A DNA stretch of 64,000 nt. Origin: a virus. The stretch covers positions 48,367 through 112,366 of the IMG/VR virus record IMGVR_UViG_3300043411_001114. One strand, given 5' to 3'. Shown here in pieces: positions 41,902 through 50,766 of this stretch; position 1 is the stretch's first letter, and every line of letters starts with the position of its first letter. A program made the translations under genes and the position numbers. The notes beneath the pieces are model-generated. The model had not been told where the DNA came from. It searched no databases and saw only the letters and a list, made by a program, of their open reading frames with translations.

Positions 41902-43220
41902 CCATCGACCTCAGCATTCTGGTTTGCAGCACCCACACCAGGTGGGACAATTTCGGCCAGGAGATTCAGCGCCAGCTGTGGGGTCAGTACAACGACCTTC
42001 CCGAGGAGTACCAGGCCCGGGTCGAGATTCTGATGCTCACCGACAACAAGTCGATGATGCTCGGCCATAAGCGCAACATTCTGGTCGGGATGGCTCAGGG
42101 ACGCTACGTCCAATTCGTCGACGACGACGACCGCATCGAGCCGGACATGCTGCGCACCATCCTCGACGCCACCGACAAGAACACCGACGCCATCACTTTC
42201 CTGGCGGCCGTCTCGCTCAATGGTGAGCCGCCCAAGACGTGCCGTTACTCGCTGCGGTACCTGAAGGACAAGAACACCGCCACCGGCTACGAGCGGGTGC
42301 CCAACCATATCTGCGCCATCAAGCGGGAATTGGCGACCAGGGTATCGTTCCCGCATCTTCCCTTCGGGGAGGACTCCGGCTATGCCAAACTGCTGCGCCC
42401 CCTCCTGAAGACTGAGGCCCATATCGACCGGGTGTTGTATCGGTATGATTACAATTCCGAGACCACCGAGACCCAGCAGCATCTGCGCAATCGTCCGGCA
42501 CCGGCCCGGGAGGGTGTTGCTCCGGTGGCCGACATTGTCATCCTCTCCAATGCCACCACCAAAGACCTGAGGGCCTTGACCCAGGCCGCCGTCGACAGTT
42601 GCCGCTCTGGGGCCAACGGCCTCCCGATCGGGATCGCCGTCCTCGAACAGAAGCCGGGGATCGTCTACCGCCGCTGCGCCACCATCCACATGGATCAGCC
42701 GTTCCACTACAACCGCTTCGCCAACTTCGGTGCCGGTCGGGGGTCGGCATCCTGGATCGTCATCGCCAACAACGACCTGGTCTTCTACGACGGCTGGCTC
42801 CACCAACTGATCGCCGCCGATCACCCGCTGGTGTCTCCGAAGTGTCCCCGTGACCCGCGTCAGGCCGAGTTCACCACCAACACCACCGGCGACCGCACCG
42901 GCAGGCACCTGTCGGGCTGGTGTTTTATGATTTCCCGCGACCTGTGGGAGAAGATCGGCGGCTTTGATGAGTCGGTGAGTTTCTGGTGCTCCGACGACGT
43001 GGTCATTGAGCAGGCCCGGTCTGAGGACGTGCTGCCGATGCTCGTCCCGGCGTCGGTGGTTGAGCATGTCCAGTCGGCGACCCTCAAGACCCAGCGCAAC
43101 CGCGACGACCTCACCTGGAAGCAGGTCGACATCTTCATCAACAAGTACGGCAGCCACCGTCTGCGGGATCACCCCGAATATCTTCGGTGGAAGAAGAGTC
43201 AGGCTATAATTAGTCAGTGA
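41898..43220 (+). CDS. Tandem-domain family 2 glycosyltransferase
   Basis: The 440-residue product shows two GT-A units. The first has LSILVCSTHTRW, KRNILVGMAQGRYVQFVDDD and the metal-binding DDDD (about residues 76-80). The second begins VADIVILSNATTKDLRALTQ and has WIVIANNDLVFYDGWL and GWCFMISRDLWEKIGGFDES. Family 2 enzymes move sugars from nucleotide donors. Neighbouring genes (a second glycosyltransferase and a structural protein) suggest virion glycosylation. GTG start in an overlap. Confidence 0.8.
   Translation: MTIDLSILVCSTHTRWDNFGQEIQRQLWGQYNDLPEEYQARVEILMLTDNKSMMLGHKRNILVGMAQGRYVQFVDDDDRIEPDMLRTILDATDKNTDAITFLAAVSLNGEPPKTCRYSLRYLKDKNTATGYERVPNHICAIKRELATRVSFPHLPFGEDSGYAKLLRPLLKTEAHIDRVLYRYDYNSETTETQQHLRNRPAPAREGVAPVADIVILSNATTKDLRALTQAAVDSCRSGANGLPIGIAVLEQKPGIVYRRCATIHMDQPFHYNRFANFGAGRGSASWIVIANNDLVFYDGWLHQLIAADHPLVSPKCPRDPRQAEFTTNTTGDRTGRHLSGWCFMISRDLWEKIGGFDESVSFWCSDDVVIEQARSEDVLPMLVPASVVEHVQSATLKTQRNRDDLTWKQVDIFINKYGSHRLRDHPEYLRWKKSQAIISQ
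43205..43216 (+). promoter_or_regulatory. Leaderless-type promoter inside the glycosyltransferase gene end
   Basis: GC-TATAAT (43205-43210) lies within the last codons of the upstream gene and six bases before the GTG of the next, so it can drive the second glycosyltransferase alone. Confidence 0.6.
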
Positions 43221-43954
43221 ATTTCAGCATCGGGATCGTCGCCCACCACTCTCGCCATGACCGCGCCACCAACCTCGCCGATGCCGTCGGTGCCGAGGTG
43301 GTGATGGTCGATCCTGGCCACATTAAGGCCGGTAAGAATCACGAGAGGTGCTATGAGTGGCTGGCCGAGACCGGGGCGTCGCCGTGGTCTGTGGTCATTG
43401 AAGACGATGCCATTCCTGTCACCGACTTCCGACAGCAGTTGGCCGCCGTGCTGAAGGTTACGCCCAGCCCGATCACCAGCCTGTATCTCGGCAGGTTCCG
43501 GCCCCCGCACTGGCAGTCCCAGATCGCCCAGAAGATTGGTGGCGATCAGCATTTTCTGATGGCCACCGAACTCCTCCATCATGTCGGTGTGGCCGTCAAG
43601 ACGTCACTGATTCCCGGCATGCTGGATTTCCTCAACAATGACTCCGACTATCGCACCAAGCGCAGGCTCCCCATCGACGAGGCGATCGGTCGTTGGGTTC
43701 GGGCCGAGGGCAGGAGAGTCGCCTACACCACCCCCTCGATTCTCGATCACGAGCATCGGATCCCCACCGTCATCACCAAGCACCTGAGTCAGCACAAGGG
43801 TGAGACCGGCAAGCGGCCCGGTAATCAGCCTCGCAAGGCCTGGGTCTTCGGTGCCCGGCCCGACTGGAAGTCTTACGTCGCCGATATTCCCGAACCCTGC
43901 CAGCCCCGCATCAAGCCACTCAAATCAGTGACGACGACCAGCGAGGAATCATGA
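43217..43954 (+). CDS. Possible glycosyltransferase (GT25-like)
   Basis: The 245-residue product begins VNFSIGIVAHHSRHDRATNL and has WSVVIEDDAIPVTDF, comparable with the EDD motif of GT25-like enzymes, then YLGRFRPP and a DEA motif before a basic C-terminus. It is coupled by overlap to the tandem glycosyltransferase upstream and to a structural gene downstream. Function inferred from the acidic motif and context. Confidence 0.6.
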   Translation: MNFSIGIVAHHSRHDRATNLADAVGAEVVMVDPGHIKAGKNHERCYEWLAETGASPWSVVIEDDAIPVTDFRQQLAAVLKVTPSPITSLYLGRFRPPHWQSQIAQKIGGDQHFLMATELLHHVGVAVKTSLIPGMLDFLNNDSDYRTKRRLPIDEAIGRWVRAEGRRVAYTTPSILDHEHRIPTVITKHLSQHKGETGKRPGNQPRKAWVFGARPDWKSYVADIPEPCQPRIKPLKSVTTTSEES

Positions 43955-44553
43955 CCCTACCCAAACGCACTCTGACCGTGAATTTTCAGCGTTCGGTCAC
44001 TGCCGGGCAGGCCGACCTCCTTGAGGTCACGGTGACTCCCCTCGCCGAGCCGAGCGCCCCCTCCCAGTCGTCTCTGGTCGGGTTCAGCACCACCCAGGTC
44101 GTTGTCCTGGCCGATGAGTCCAATGCCGTGGAGTTCGAGTTGGTGCCCACCGACCATCCCGGCCTAACCGAGCGTGTCCTGTACCGCATCGCCTGGCGTC
44201 ACCGTTACCTCGGACGACAGTACGTCAAAGACTTCGTGATGCCCGACTTCGATGTCGCCTTCGAGGACTTGGAAGAACTCGGTAACGTCATTGGTGGCGA
44301 GACCTACGTCCAGTGGTCGGACCTCGACAGCCTGCCCCGCAAGGTCAACGTCGCGGTCGTCCCCACCACCGGTGCCGACGCCACAGTCACCCACAATCTG
44401 GGCACTGATGACCTGATCGCCGTCTTCCGGGACTCCAACACCGACGAGTCGGTGGTGCCTGTCTCATGGGCACCTATCGGCAGCAACACCATCACCGTGA
44501 CGTTTGAGACGGCACCCACCACCGGTCAATACCGGGCCATCGTCATCGGGTAA
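43951..44553 (+). CDS. Probable structural protein (200 aa)
   Basis: The product is beta-rich: an N-terminal Ig-like part (LTVNFQRSVTAGQADLLEVT ... YRIAWRHRYLGRQYVK) and a C-terminal part (DATVTHNLGTDDLIAVFRDS ... ITVTFETAPTTGQYRAIVIG) of the kind found in phage head-decoration or tail proteins. ATGA overlap with the glycosyltransferase suggests it may be the modified substrate. Lysis genes follow. Confidence 0.55.
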   Translation: MTLPKRTLTVNFQRSVTAGQADLLEVTVTPLAEPSAPSQSSLVGFSTTQVVVLADESNAVEFELVPTDHPGLTERVLYRIAWRHRYLGRQYVKDFVMPDFDVAFEDLEELGNVIGGETYVQWSDLDSLPRKVNVAVVPTTGADATVTHNLGTDDLIAVFRDSNTDESVVPVSWAPIGSNTITVTFETAPTTGQYRAIVIG

Positions 44554-44605
44554 AAAAGCCGCCCTGCCGCCAGCGGGTTTTCGGACTTGAATAGGTGGAA
44601 GGCGG

Positions 44606-45778
44606 GTGGTTCGGGTGACGCAACGGTTCTGGCCTCTCGCTGCGGGCCGCATCATCACCAGCCCTTACGGCCCCCGCGACGGCGGCTATCACTACGGCAC
44701 CGATTTCGGGTTCCCGGGCGGCTCCGCCGGGAAGCCGGTGTTTGCCATCGACTCGGGAATCGTCGTGTACAGCGGTGCCGCCCAAGGCTACGGCGGCCCC
44801 GACCCGGCCGGGTGGATCGTCATCAAGTCCGACTCCGGGGTCTGGGAGTACGGACACATCGTGCGGGAGCCTCACATCCGCCCGGGGGTGATGGTCGACG
44901 CCGGGACGAAGATCGCCACCATCAACCCCAACAGTGCCACCAACGGCGGTACCGCACCGCACCTGCACCTGTCCTGGATGCCGGGAAGGTATGACCCCAA
45001 CCAGAAGAAGGACCCGATCCCGGTTCTGCGTGACGCCGCCGAACCCGGGCCGATCAAGGAGAAGAACGTGGGCTGGAGTGGAGACCCCGTCTGGCTGGCT
45101 GACGTCCTGAAGAACTGGAAGAAGGGTTCTCGTCTCAAAACCGTCGAGATGCCCGACTGGAACCAGTACGGGCATGGCGACTTCGGGCAGATCTGGGGGG
45201 TGATGGTCCACCACACCGGCAACGCCAACGCCGACGCGATGTCGATCCGCAATGGCCGCCCCGACCTCGCCGGTCCGCTCTCCAACCTGCACATCGCCCA
45301 GGACGGGACGGTCACTGTGGTCGCGGCCGGGGTCTGCTGGCACGCCGGGTACGGCTCCTATCCGGGCATCCCCACCAACGGCGGCAATCAGGTTCTGATC
45401 GGCATCGAGTGTGCCTGGCCCCGCGACACCTCCATCACCCCGGCCACTCAGACCCGGGAACGGTGGCCCGACCCGCAGATCATCGCCATGCGTGACACGG
45501 TGGCCGCCATCCTCGACCGTCTCGGATATGGCCCCGACCGGGTGATTGCTCACAAGGAGTACGCCGGTCGCTCCCAGGGAAAATGGGACCCCGGCAACCT
45601 GGACATGAACTGGTTCCGCTCCGAGGTCGGCCTGGCCCAGCGTGGTCAGTTCATCCCCAAGCCGACACCCGTCCCCACACCGCCGGACACTTCCAAGGTC
45701 TATCCGCGCGACTACACCGACCGCGAGCTTCTCGAAGACATCTGGAAGACCCTGCAACCCCTGAAAGGCAAGTCATGA
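44606..45778 (+). CDS. lysA: Endolysin (LysA) with M23-like and amidase domains
   Basis: The 390-residue product has an M23 peptidase-like N-terminal domain (SPYGPRDGGYHYGTDFGFPG, then APHLHLSW) and an N-acetylmuramoyl-L-alanine amidase domain (WGVMVHHTGNANADAMSIRN ... LIGIECAW ... VIAHKEYAGRSQGKWDPGN), whose His residues bind zinc. It degrades peptidoglycan at lysis. The start is GTG 44606 or GTG 44615, which leaves GGAAGG at a better distance. Holin follows by overlap. Confidence 0.85.
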   Translation: MVRVTQRFWPLAAGRIITSPYGPRDGGYHYGTDFGFPGGSAGKPVFAIDSGIVVYSGAAQGYGGPDPAGWIVIKSDSGVWEYGHIVREPHIRPGVMVDAGTKIATINPNSATNGGTAPHLHLSWMPGRYDPNQKKDPIPVLRDAAEPGPIKEKNVGWSGDPVWLADVLKNWKKGSRLKTVEMPDWNQYGHGDFGQIWGVMVHHTGNANADAMSIRNGRPDLAGPLSNLHIAQDGTVTVVAAGVCWHAGYGSYPGIPTNGGNQVLIGIECAWPRDTSITPATQTRERWPDPQIIAMRDTVAAILDRLGYGPDRVIAHKEYAGRSQGKWDPGNLDMNWFRSEVGLAQRGQFIPKPTPVPTPPDTSKVYPRDYTDRELLEDIWKTLQPLKGKS

Positions 45779-46170
45779 TCTCCCTCCTGAAGCTCGACCC
45801 CCAGGTTCGGCAGTGGCTCTATGCGGTCGCCGCCTTCGCCTCGGCCCTCGTCCCGCTGCTGGTGACCTACAACGTCATCAGCGCCGAGTCCTCCAACTCC
45901 TGGCTGCAGTTGATCGGGATTCTCGGTGGTGTGGGTGCCGCCGGTGCCACCACCGCTGCGGTGGTCACCTCCAAGCAGCGCAAGGAGGGCACCCTGGACT
46001 TCACCGGTTCGGCCGACGAGCAGGCCGTCCAGGCTATCGAGTACACCGCCCACGCCGCCTCGGAGGGGGTGGCCCGGCTGCAGAAGATCATCCAGGCCGC
46101 CTCTTCCGCCGTGCCGCCCAACCCGGTGTCCCCCAACAGCGACCCGTCCAGCGCCAACTATCAGCCCTGA
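45775..46170 (+). CDS. Holin-like membrane protein
   Basis: The 131-residue product has two membrane segments (WLYAVAAFASALVPLLVTYN and LQLIGILGGVGAAGATTAAV) and a long cytoplasmic tail, a usual holin layout. It starts in the endolysin stop codon and precedes LysB, so the lysis order endolysin-holin-esterase is preserved. Holins set lysis time by opening the inner membrane. Confidence 0.75.
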   Translation: MISLLKLDPQVRQWLYAVAAFASALVPLLVTYNVISAESSNSWLQLIGILGGVGAAGATTAAVVTSKQRKEGTLDFTGSADEQAVQAIEYTAHAASEGVARLQKIIQAASSAVPPNPVSPNSDPSSANYQP

Positions 46171-46179
46171 GGATCATCT

Positions 46180-46830
46180 ATGTACATCGGCGGTCAGTGG
46201 GTAGGTCTCGGCCTGGGTGACAGCAGCCCCGAGGTGCGGGAACTCAAGCGCTTCATGAGGCGCAAGTTCTCCTACGCCAAGAACCTCGACGACACCACGC
46301 TCTACGACCAGGCGATGGTGACCGCTGTCGCCGACATGCAGGATGATGACGTTGTGGAAGAGTGGCGTTCTGTTTCGGGATATCCCGACTATGAGGTGTC
46401 AGATCAGGGACGAGTGCGGTCGTTTCGGAGAAACCGGCAGGGACAAGTGTTGCGCGTAAATCGCATCACTAACGGATACCTTCAGGTGAATCTGTACATA
46501 GGATCGGGAAAGGGGTCTCGCAAGCTGGTGCATCGGTTGGTTCTGGAGGCGTTTGTGGGACCGAAACCGTCTGGCCATGAGGCCTGTCATAACGACGGGG
46601 ATCAGACAAACAATCGACTCACCAACCTGCGTTGGGATACTCCTAAAAACAATGCTCGTGATGTGAAATTGCACGGTCGTCAATTTCAGGAAAACAAGAC
46701 TGAGTGCCCCCGGGGTCACAGCTATTCGGGAGACAACATCTACCACCGTCCTGGCGGCGGCCGGGGGTGCAAAGCGTGCCGCGCCGAAGCGACACGAAGG
46801 AGCAGGGCTAGAAGGTCATCATGCGTATAG
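46180..46830 (+). CDS. NUMOD4-HNH endonuclease fused to the displaced LysB N-terminus
   Basis: The 216-residue product begins with 54 residues (MYIGGQWVGLGLGDSSPEVR ... TAVADMQ) about 63% identical to the start of the LysB protein downstream. It then continues as a NUMOD4-HNH enzyme: EEWRSVSGYPDYEVSDQGRV, VHRLVLEAFVGPKPSGHEAC, HNDGDQTNNRLTNLRW and CPRGHSYSGDNIYHRPGG. The first 162 bases are GC-rich like the native gene; the endonuclease is AT-richer. The likely reading is that an HNH gene entered lysB and took over its original 5' end. GAGGATC precedes the ATG. Confidence 0.82.
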   Translation: MYIGGQWVGLGLGDSSPEVRELKRFMRRKFSYAKNLDDTTLYDQAMVTAVADMQDDDVVEEWRSVSGYPDYEVSDQGRVRSFRRNRQGQVLRVNRITNGYLQVNLYIGSGKGSRKLVHRLVLEAFVGPKPSGHEACHNDGDQTNNRLTNLRWDTPKNNARDVKLHGRQFQENKTECPRGHSYSGDNIYHRPGGGRGCKACRAEATRRSRARRSSCV

Positions 46831-47000
46831 GTGGACAGTACGTTGGCATAGGTCTTGGGGATTCCAGCGAAGAAGTCGGCAAGATTCGTGATTTTGGAAG
46901 ACGAAAGTTTTCGTACTGGAAGGACCTTCCTGACGCGCGAAACGCACAGGGGCTTCCGTTGTATGACGAGGCGATGGCCGCCGCTGTAGCCGAGACTCAG
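46342..47000 (+). mobile_element. HNH element with a recoded replacement of the LysB 5' end
   Basis: The segment from after the first ADMQ codons (ending 46341) to the matching AETQ codons (ending 47000) contains the HNH body plus a second version of the LysB N-terminal region. That version is AT-richer and differs from the displaced copy at nearly every third position. If the segment is removed, ADMQ joins ARYNTGF and a normal LysB results. So the element appears to carry a repair patch that restores its target. Borders are inferred from the two protein copies. Confidence 0.7.
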
Positions 47001-47855
47001 GCCCGCTACAACACCGGTTTCGGTCAGTTGGCGACCGGCAAGTATGTCCCGGGCATCGTCAACTACGAGACCAAGGTCGTGATGGGCTTCATTCCCCGAC
47101 CGAAGCGTCCCGACCAGCGCCCGATGCTGTTCAGCGTCTGCGGCACCGGGGTCCCGTGGTGGGTCGGCCCGGACGCCGACACCGCCCGCGCGGTCGAGGA
47201 CAAGTACCGCTGGCAGCCGATCGGCTACCCGGCCACCGCCGTCCCGATGGGCAAATCCATCCAGGCCGGGAAGGACGAACTGGAGAACCAGTTCCACATC
47301 CACCGCGAGCAGATCATCGCCTACGGTGCCGCGCTCCTAGGCTACAGCCAGGGCGCGATCGTCGTCTCCGAGTTGTTCGAGGAGCAGATTCGTCCGATCT
47401 CAGGCCGTCTTCGGTGGGCCTACCTTCACCTCACCAAGGCCTGCACCTGGGGCAATCCGAGCCGCGAGAAGGGCAAGGTCTGGCCCGACGCCGGTGGGCC
47501 GCCCGCCTCACCGCACACCCGGGGTGTCGTCGACAATCGCATGATCGACACCCCCGACTGGTGGCGTAACTACGCCCATAAGGGCGATCTGTACACCGAC
47601 TGTCCGGACGATGAGTCGGGCGAGAACCGGACCGCGATCTGGAAGCTGATCCGTAACGGAGACGCCTTCCGAGGCCCCGACAGCCTGCTGCGCCAGGTGC
47701 TGGAGTTGACCGGCACCGTCCGCGACGCCCACCAGATCAGCGAGACGACCGGGATGGTGAAGGCGATGATGGATGCCCTGATCTTCTTCGGCAAACAAAC
47801 TCGCCCTCATGTGAACTATTCGACCTCCGAGGCGATTGCGTACCTGAGGTCATGA
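46821..47855 (+). CDS. lysB: LysB mycolylarabinogalactan esterase
   Basis: The 344-residue product has an N-terminal peptidoglycan-binding-like part (residues 1-85) and an alpha/beta-hydrolase domain with the nucleophile motif ALLGYSQGAIVVSE, then DTPDWWRNYAHKGDLYT. LysB enzymes cut mycolic acids from arabinogalactan in the last lysis step, which implies a mycolate-bearing host. The first about 60 codons are AT-richer and differently coded from the rest, with the switch near 46975-47000. The ATG lies inside the HNH gene, after GAAGG. Confidence 0.85.
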   Translation: MRIGGQYVGIGLGDSSEEVGKIRDFGRRKFSYWKDLPDARNAQGLPLYDEAMAAAVAETQARYNTGFGQLATGKYVPGIVNYETKVVMGFIPRPKRPDQRPMLFSVCGTGVPWWVGPDADTARAVEDKYRWQPIGYPATAVPMGKSIQAGKDELENQFHIHREQIIAYGAALLGYSQGAIVVSELFEEQIRPISGRLRWAYLHLTKACTWGNPSREKGKVWPDAGGPPASPHTRGVVDNRMIDTPDWWRNYAHKGDLYTDCPDDESGENRTAIWKLIRNGDAFRGPDSLLRQVLELTGTVRDAHQISETTGMVKAMMDALIFFGKQTRPHVNYSTSEAIAYLRS

Positions 47856-47880
47856 CCCGCCACGCTATACGCTGGGTGTC

Positions 47881-50061
47881 ATGACCAAAACCGTATTGGT
47901 TAACAACTTCGATCCCATCGGTCAGTTCAAGTCTGGAATCTCCTCCGGCACGCCCTGGGATTCGATTGTTGATTTCGCCACCAGCAAATCATTCTGCGGT
48001 AAGAGGCTCTATCCCCGGCAGATGACCCTGCTCAAGCTGATCTACCTCGAAACCGAGTCGATGACCGACTACGACATGGAGGTCATCGGTCAGTGGGCCG
48101 AGGGGTTCAAGAACGTCAATCACCCGACCGGTGTCCAGCCCGACATCTGGGACCGGATCGACTACCTCAAGGCCAACGGCTTCACCCATTTCCCGCACGT
48201 CCAGATGGTGATGGGCCGCCGCGCCTCCAAAGGCATCATCGGCAGTATTCTGGCCACCGAACGGATCGCCTGGCTCTACTCGCTCGGTTCCTGGCAGCAG
48301 CATTTCAACCAGGTTCCCGGTCAGGTCGCCGAGATCACCGTCGTCGCCAACAGCCTGACCCAGGCCGTGACCCGGCAGTTTCGGGATATTCGCAACGCCG
48401 TGTTCGCCTGCGAGTATCTGAGGCCACACATAGTCGGCGATAAACAAACCGAATTTTATATCCGCACCCCGGGCGATGAGCAGACCATTATCGAGAACAA
48501 CCTGGCCGGAATCACCTCCGACCGGGAGATCGCCACCATCTACTGCAAGGCCTCCAGTTCGGTCTCCACCAGCGGTCGTGGCGGCACAGGGCTTTTCAAC
48601 GCCTACGACGAGTTTGCCCACATGCTGGCCGGTACCGGCTCCACCAAGACCGGCGAGGAAATCTACGACGCCTTCCAGCCCTCGCTCGACCAGTTCGGTC
48701 ATCACGCCATGACCTACTGTGCCTCTTCGCCCTTCTCGAAAATCGGCAAATTTTATGATCTGTACCAGCAGGGCCGGATCACCACGGATTCCTACAACCT
48801 GCGCGAGGGGAAGCTGAAGACCACCAGCTTCATTGAGGAGGCCCAGTCCCAGGACATCGACCTCGACCCCGACGAGATCAGCGCCGCCGTCGCCGAGCCG
48901 ACCTTCCTGGTCGTCCAGTTGCCCAGCTGGGACACCTACCGCGACTGGGAGCGGTCGCGTGAGATTCCGATACTTCCCGGCCGCACCCGAACCTTCCCCC
49001 GCTGGAACTCCCCGGTGCAGTACGAGCCGAAAGAGGACGGCACCCCTGACGAGCGGGTGCAGTACCGCCGGATGCGTCGCAACCCCGACAAGTTCAAGGT
49101 CGAGCGGGGCGGCCAGTTCGCCACTGTTCAGGACGCCTACCTCAATGAGGTGATGGTCGACCGGATGTTCGAGCCGCCCGACTGGCGTCCTCCGCTGGAA
49201 ATCCAGCATCAGGGCAAGCTGTCGCTGTCCTATCGTGCCCACGCCGACCCGTCACGCACCAACGCGAATTTCGGATTCTGCATCGCCCACCTCGAACAGG
49301 CACCGCCCGACGAGCACGGCATCTCCTGGCCGCACGTCATCATCGACGTCCTGCACGTCTGGAAGCCCGAGGACTTCAAAGACCACACCATCGACTATGT
49401 CCAGGTCGGTGAGGAACTCGACGACTACCTGCGCCGCTTCCCCTCGACCACCAAGATGACCTACGACCAGTTCAACTCGGCGGGCCTGATCGCCCACCAG
49501 AAGCGGGCCTTCCCCAATATCCGGGTTCTGGAGAAAACTTTCACCCTCAAGGAAAACCAGGATCGCTGCGAGCGCTTCAAGAGCGCCCTCAATCTCGGCT
49601 GGTTGCACGCGCCCCGAGACACCCTCGCCGATGAGGGACAGTCGCTGCTCGAACTGGAATTGAAGTTCCTTCAGGAGAAGAACGGCCGGGTAGACAAGCA
49701 GGACATCGGCCCGATCCAGACCAAAGACCTCGCCGACGCGGCGATGGTCGTGGTCACCGACCTCCTGCACGACAGCCTGGACAAGTGGTGGACCGCCATC
49801 AACCGCACCTCGGTCGGCTCGACCGACTCGGTAGGCCTGCGCTCCGGCCGCGAACTCGACAGGATCAGCGCCTACAGCGCCCCCGGTACGGGCGACCCGA
49901 TGCAGCGCTACTTGGCCGAGGAGGCCAACCGCTATGAGCGCAAGACGATCCGCGCCGAGCGGAACAGGACCGTGATCGGGGCCAACAAGCTGGAGCGCGC
50001 CCGCCGCAAGTCGGGTCATGTTCCGACCTATAGTAACTCTAGAACCAGAGGGTTCCGGTAG
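47881..50061 (+). CDS. terL: Terminase large subunit
   Basis: The 726-residue product has a P-loop-like motif (VMGRRASKGIIGSILATER), Walker B with catalytic acid (GLFNAYDEFAHML) and a C-terminal RNase H-like nuclease part with spaced acidic residues (LSYRAHADPSRTN, HVIIDVLHVWKPED, MTYDQFNSAGL, DIGPIQTKDLADAAMVV). This ATPase packages DNA into heads. The ATG follows CTATACG by nine bases without a Shine-Dalgarno, so the mRNA may be leaderless. It stands apart from other head genes. Confidence 0.85.
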   Translation: MTKTVLVNNFDPIGQFKSGISSGTPWDSIVDFATSKSFCGKRLYPRQMTLLKLIYLETESMTDYDMEVIGQWAEGFKNVNHPTGVQPDIWDRIDYLKANGFTHFPHVQMVMGRRASKGIIGSILATERIAWLYSLGSWQQHFNQVPGQVAEITVVANSLTQAVTRQFRDIRNAVFACEYLRPHIVGDKQTEFYIRTPGDEQTIIENNLAGITSDREIATIYCKASSSVSTSGRGGTGLFNAYDEFAHMLAGTGSTKTGEEIYDAFQPSLDQFGHHAMTYCASSPFSKIGKFYDLYQQGRITTDSYNLREGKLKTTSFIEEAQSQDIDLDPDEISAAVAEPTFLVVQLPSWDTYRDWERSREIPILPGRTRTFPRWNSPVQYEPKEDGTPDERVQYRRMRRNPDKFKVERGGQFATVQDAYLNEVMVDRMFEPPDWRPPLEIQHQGKLSLSYRAHADPSRTNANFGFCIAHLEQAPPDEHGISWPHVIIDVLHVWKPEDFKDHTIDYVQVGEELDDYLRRFPSTTKMTYDQFNSAGLIAHQKRAFPNIRVLEKTFTLKENQDRCERFKSALNLGWLHAPRDTLADEGQSLLELELKFLQEKNGRVDKQDIGPIQTKDLADAAMVVVTDLLHDSLDKWWTAINRTSVGSTDSVGLRSGRELDRISAYSAPGTGDPMQRYLAEEANRYERKTIRAERNRTVIGANKLERARRKSGHVPTYSNSRTRGFR

Positions 50062-50095
50062 CTATTCGGGTGCATAAACGCATCTCCGCATGTGT

Positions 50096-50108
50096 TACAA
50101 TTCTTGTC
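50096..50108 (+). promoter_or_regulatory. Leaderless-type promoter
   Basis: TGTGT-TACAAT (hexamer 50096-50101) is followed by seven bases and an ATG without Shine-Dalgarno. Confidence 0.65.
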
Positions 50109-50219
50109 ATGAACCCGAACTCTCCACCCACCTGGATCACCACCATGACCCTCTCCCTGTGCTCGGCCTCGATCGTCTTGGGACTCGGCTCGATCTTCAT
50201 CTGGGCGCTGAACCGGTGA
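50109..50219 (+). CDS. Tiny membrane protein (36 aa)
   Basis: The frame starts seven bases after a -10 box and ends in a GTGA overlap with the next gene. The product is one hydrophobic helix (MTLSLCSASIVLGLGSIFIW) with a short N-terminus. First gene of an operon of small proteins. Confidence 0.6.
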   Translation: MNPNSPPTWITTMTLSLCSASIVLGLGSIFIWALNR

Positions 50220-50509
50220 GCAACAACAACGACCCCGGCCGCGAGGCCCGTAAGGATCGCCAGTTCCACAGCGCCCGAGACTTCGAGATGGCCTCCTCCC
50301 AGATCGGTGACGTCGATCCGCTCGACGACGAGGTGAAGGCGAAAATCCAGAAACTCATCGCCGCCAACGCCGCCGGTGACACCCATGAGGATAAGGTCGC
50401 CGACGTCACCATGCTGATGCGCATGCTCGGTGTCCATCCCGATGACGTCTACGACTCGTCGGTGATGACCACCTCGCTGTCCCACCCGGCGATGGGGTCG
50501 CTGCGATGA
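50216..50509 (+). CDS. Hypothetical protein (97 aa)
   Basis: GTG start overlapping the membrane gene. The product is helical and charged (DPGREARKDRQFHSARDFEM, DDEVKAKIQKLIAANAAGDT). No family recognised. The next ATG overlaps its stop. Confidence 0.6.
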   Translation: MSNNNDPGREARKDRQFHSARDFEMASSQIGDVDPLDDEVKAKIQKLIAANAAGDTHEDKVADVTMLMRMLGVHPDDVYDSSVMTTSLSHPAMGSLR

Positions 50510-50766
50510 ACCCCTCCCTCCAGGTCCTCGCCCACGACTCGGTCTCCCATGTCGTCGAATCCGATGCGGGACTCTTCCTGATCGCGATCCTGATCCTCCT
50601 GATGGGCATCTTCGTCGGCCACCGGTGGGCCACCGAGTCGCGCAGGCTTGACGACTACATCGCCCACATCGAGGACGAGGCCCCTGACCCGGACCTGATC
50701 CCCTGGCAGCGCCACAACACCACCCACAGCCCCCACAGCGAGACGAACGGCAGGGAGGGCTGGTGA
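50506..50766 (+). CDS. Membrane-anchored protein (86 aa)
   Basis: One membrane segment (GLFLIAILILLMGIFVGHRW) is followed by an acidic helix (RRLDDYIAHIEDEAPDPDLI) and a polar His-rich tail. Overlaps both neighbours by ATGA and GTGA. Function unknown. Confidence 0.6.
   Translation: MNPSLQVLAHDSVSHVVESDAGLFLIAILILLMGIFVGHRWATESRRLDDYIAHIEDEAPDPDLIPWQRHNTTHSPHSETNGREGW

Noticed and set aside
44586-44602. Segment TGAATAGGTGGAA shared with 7262-7274 considered as a late promoter or operator
   Set aside because: Only two copies were seen, one of which is the loop and arm of a small hairpin; too short to support a site.
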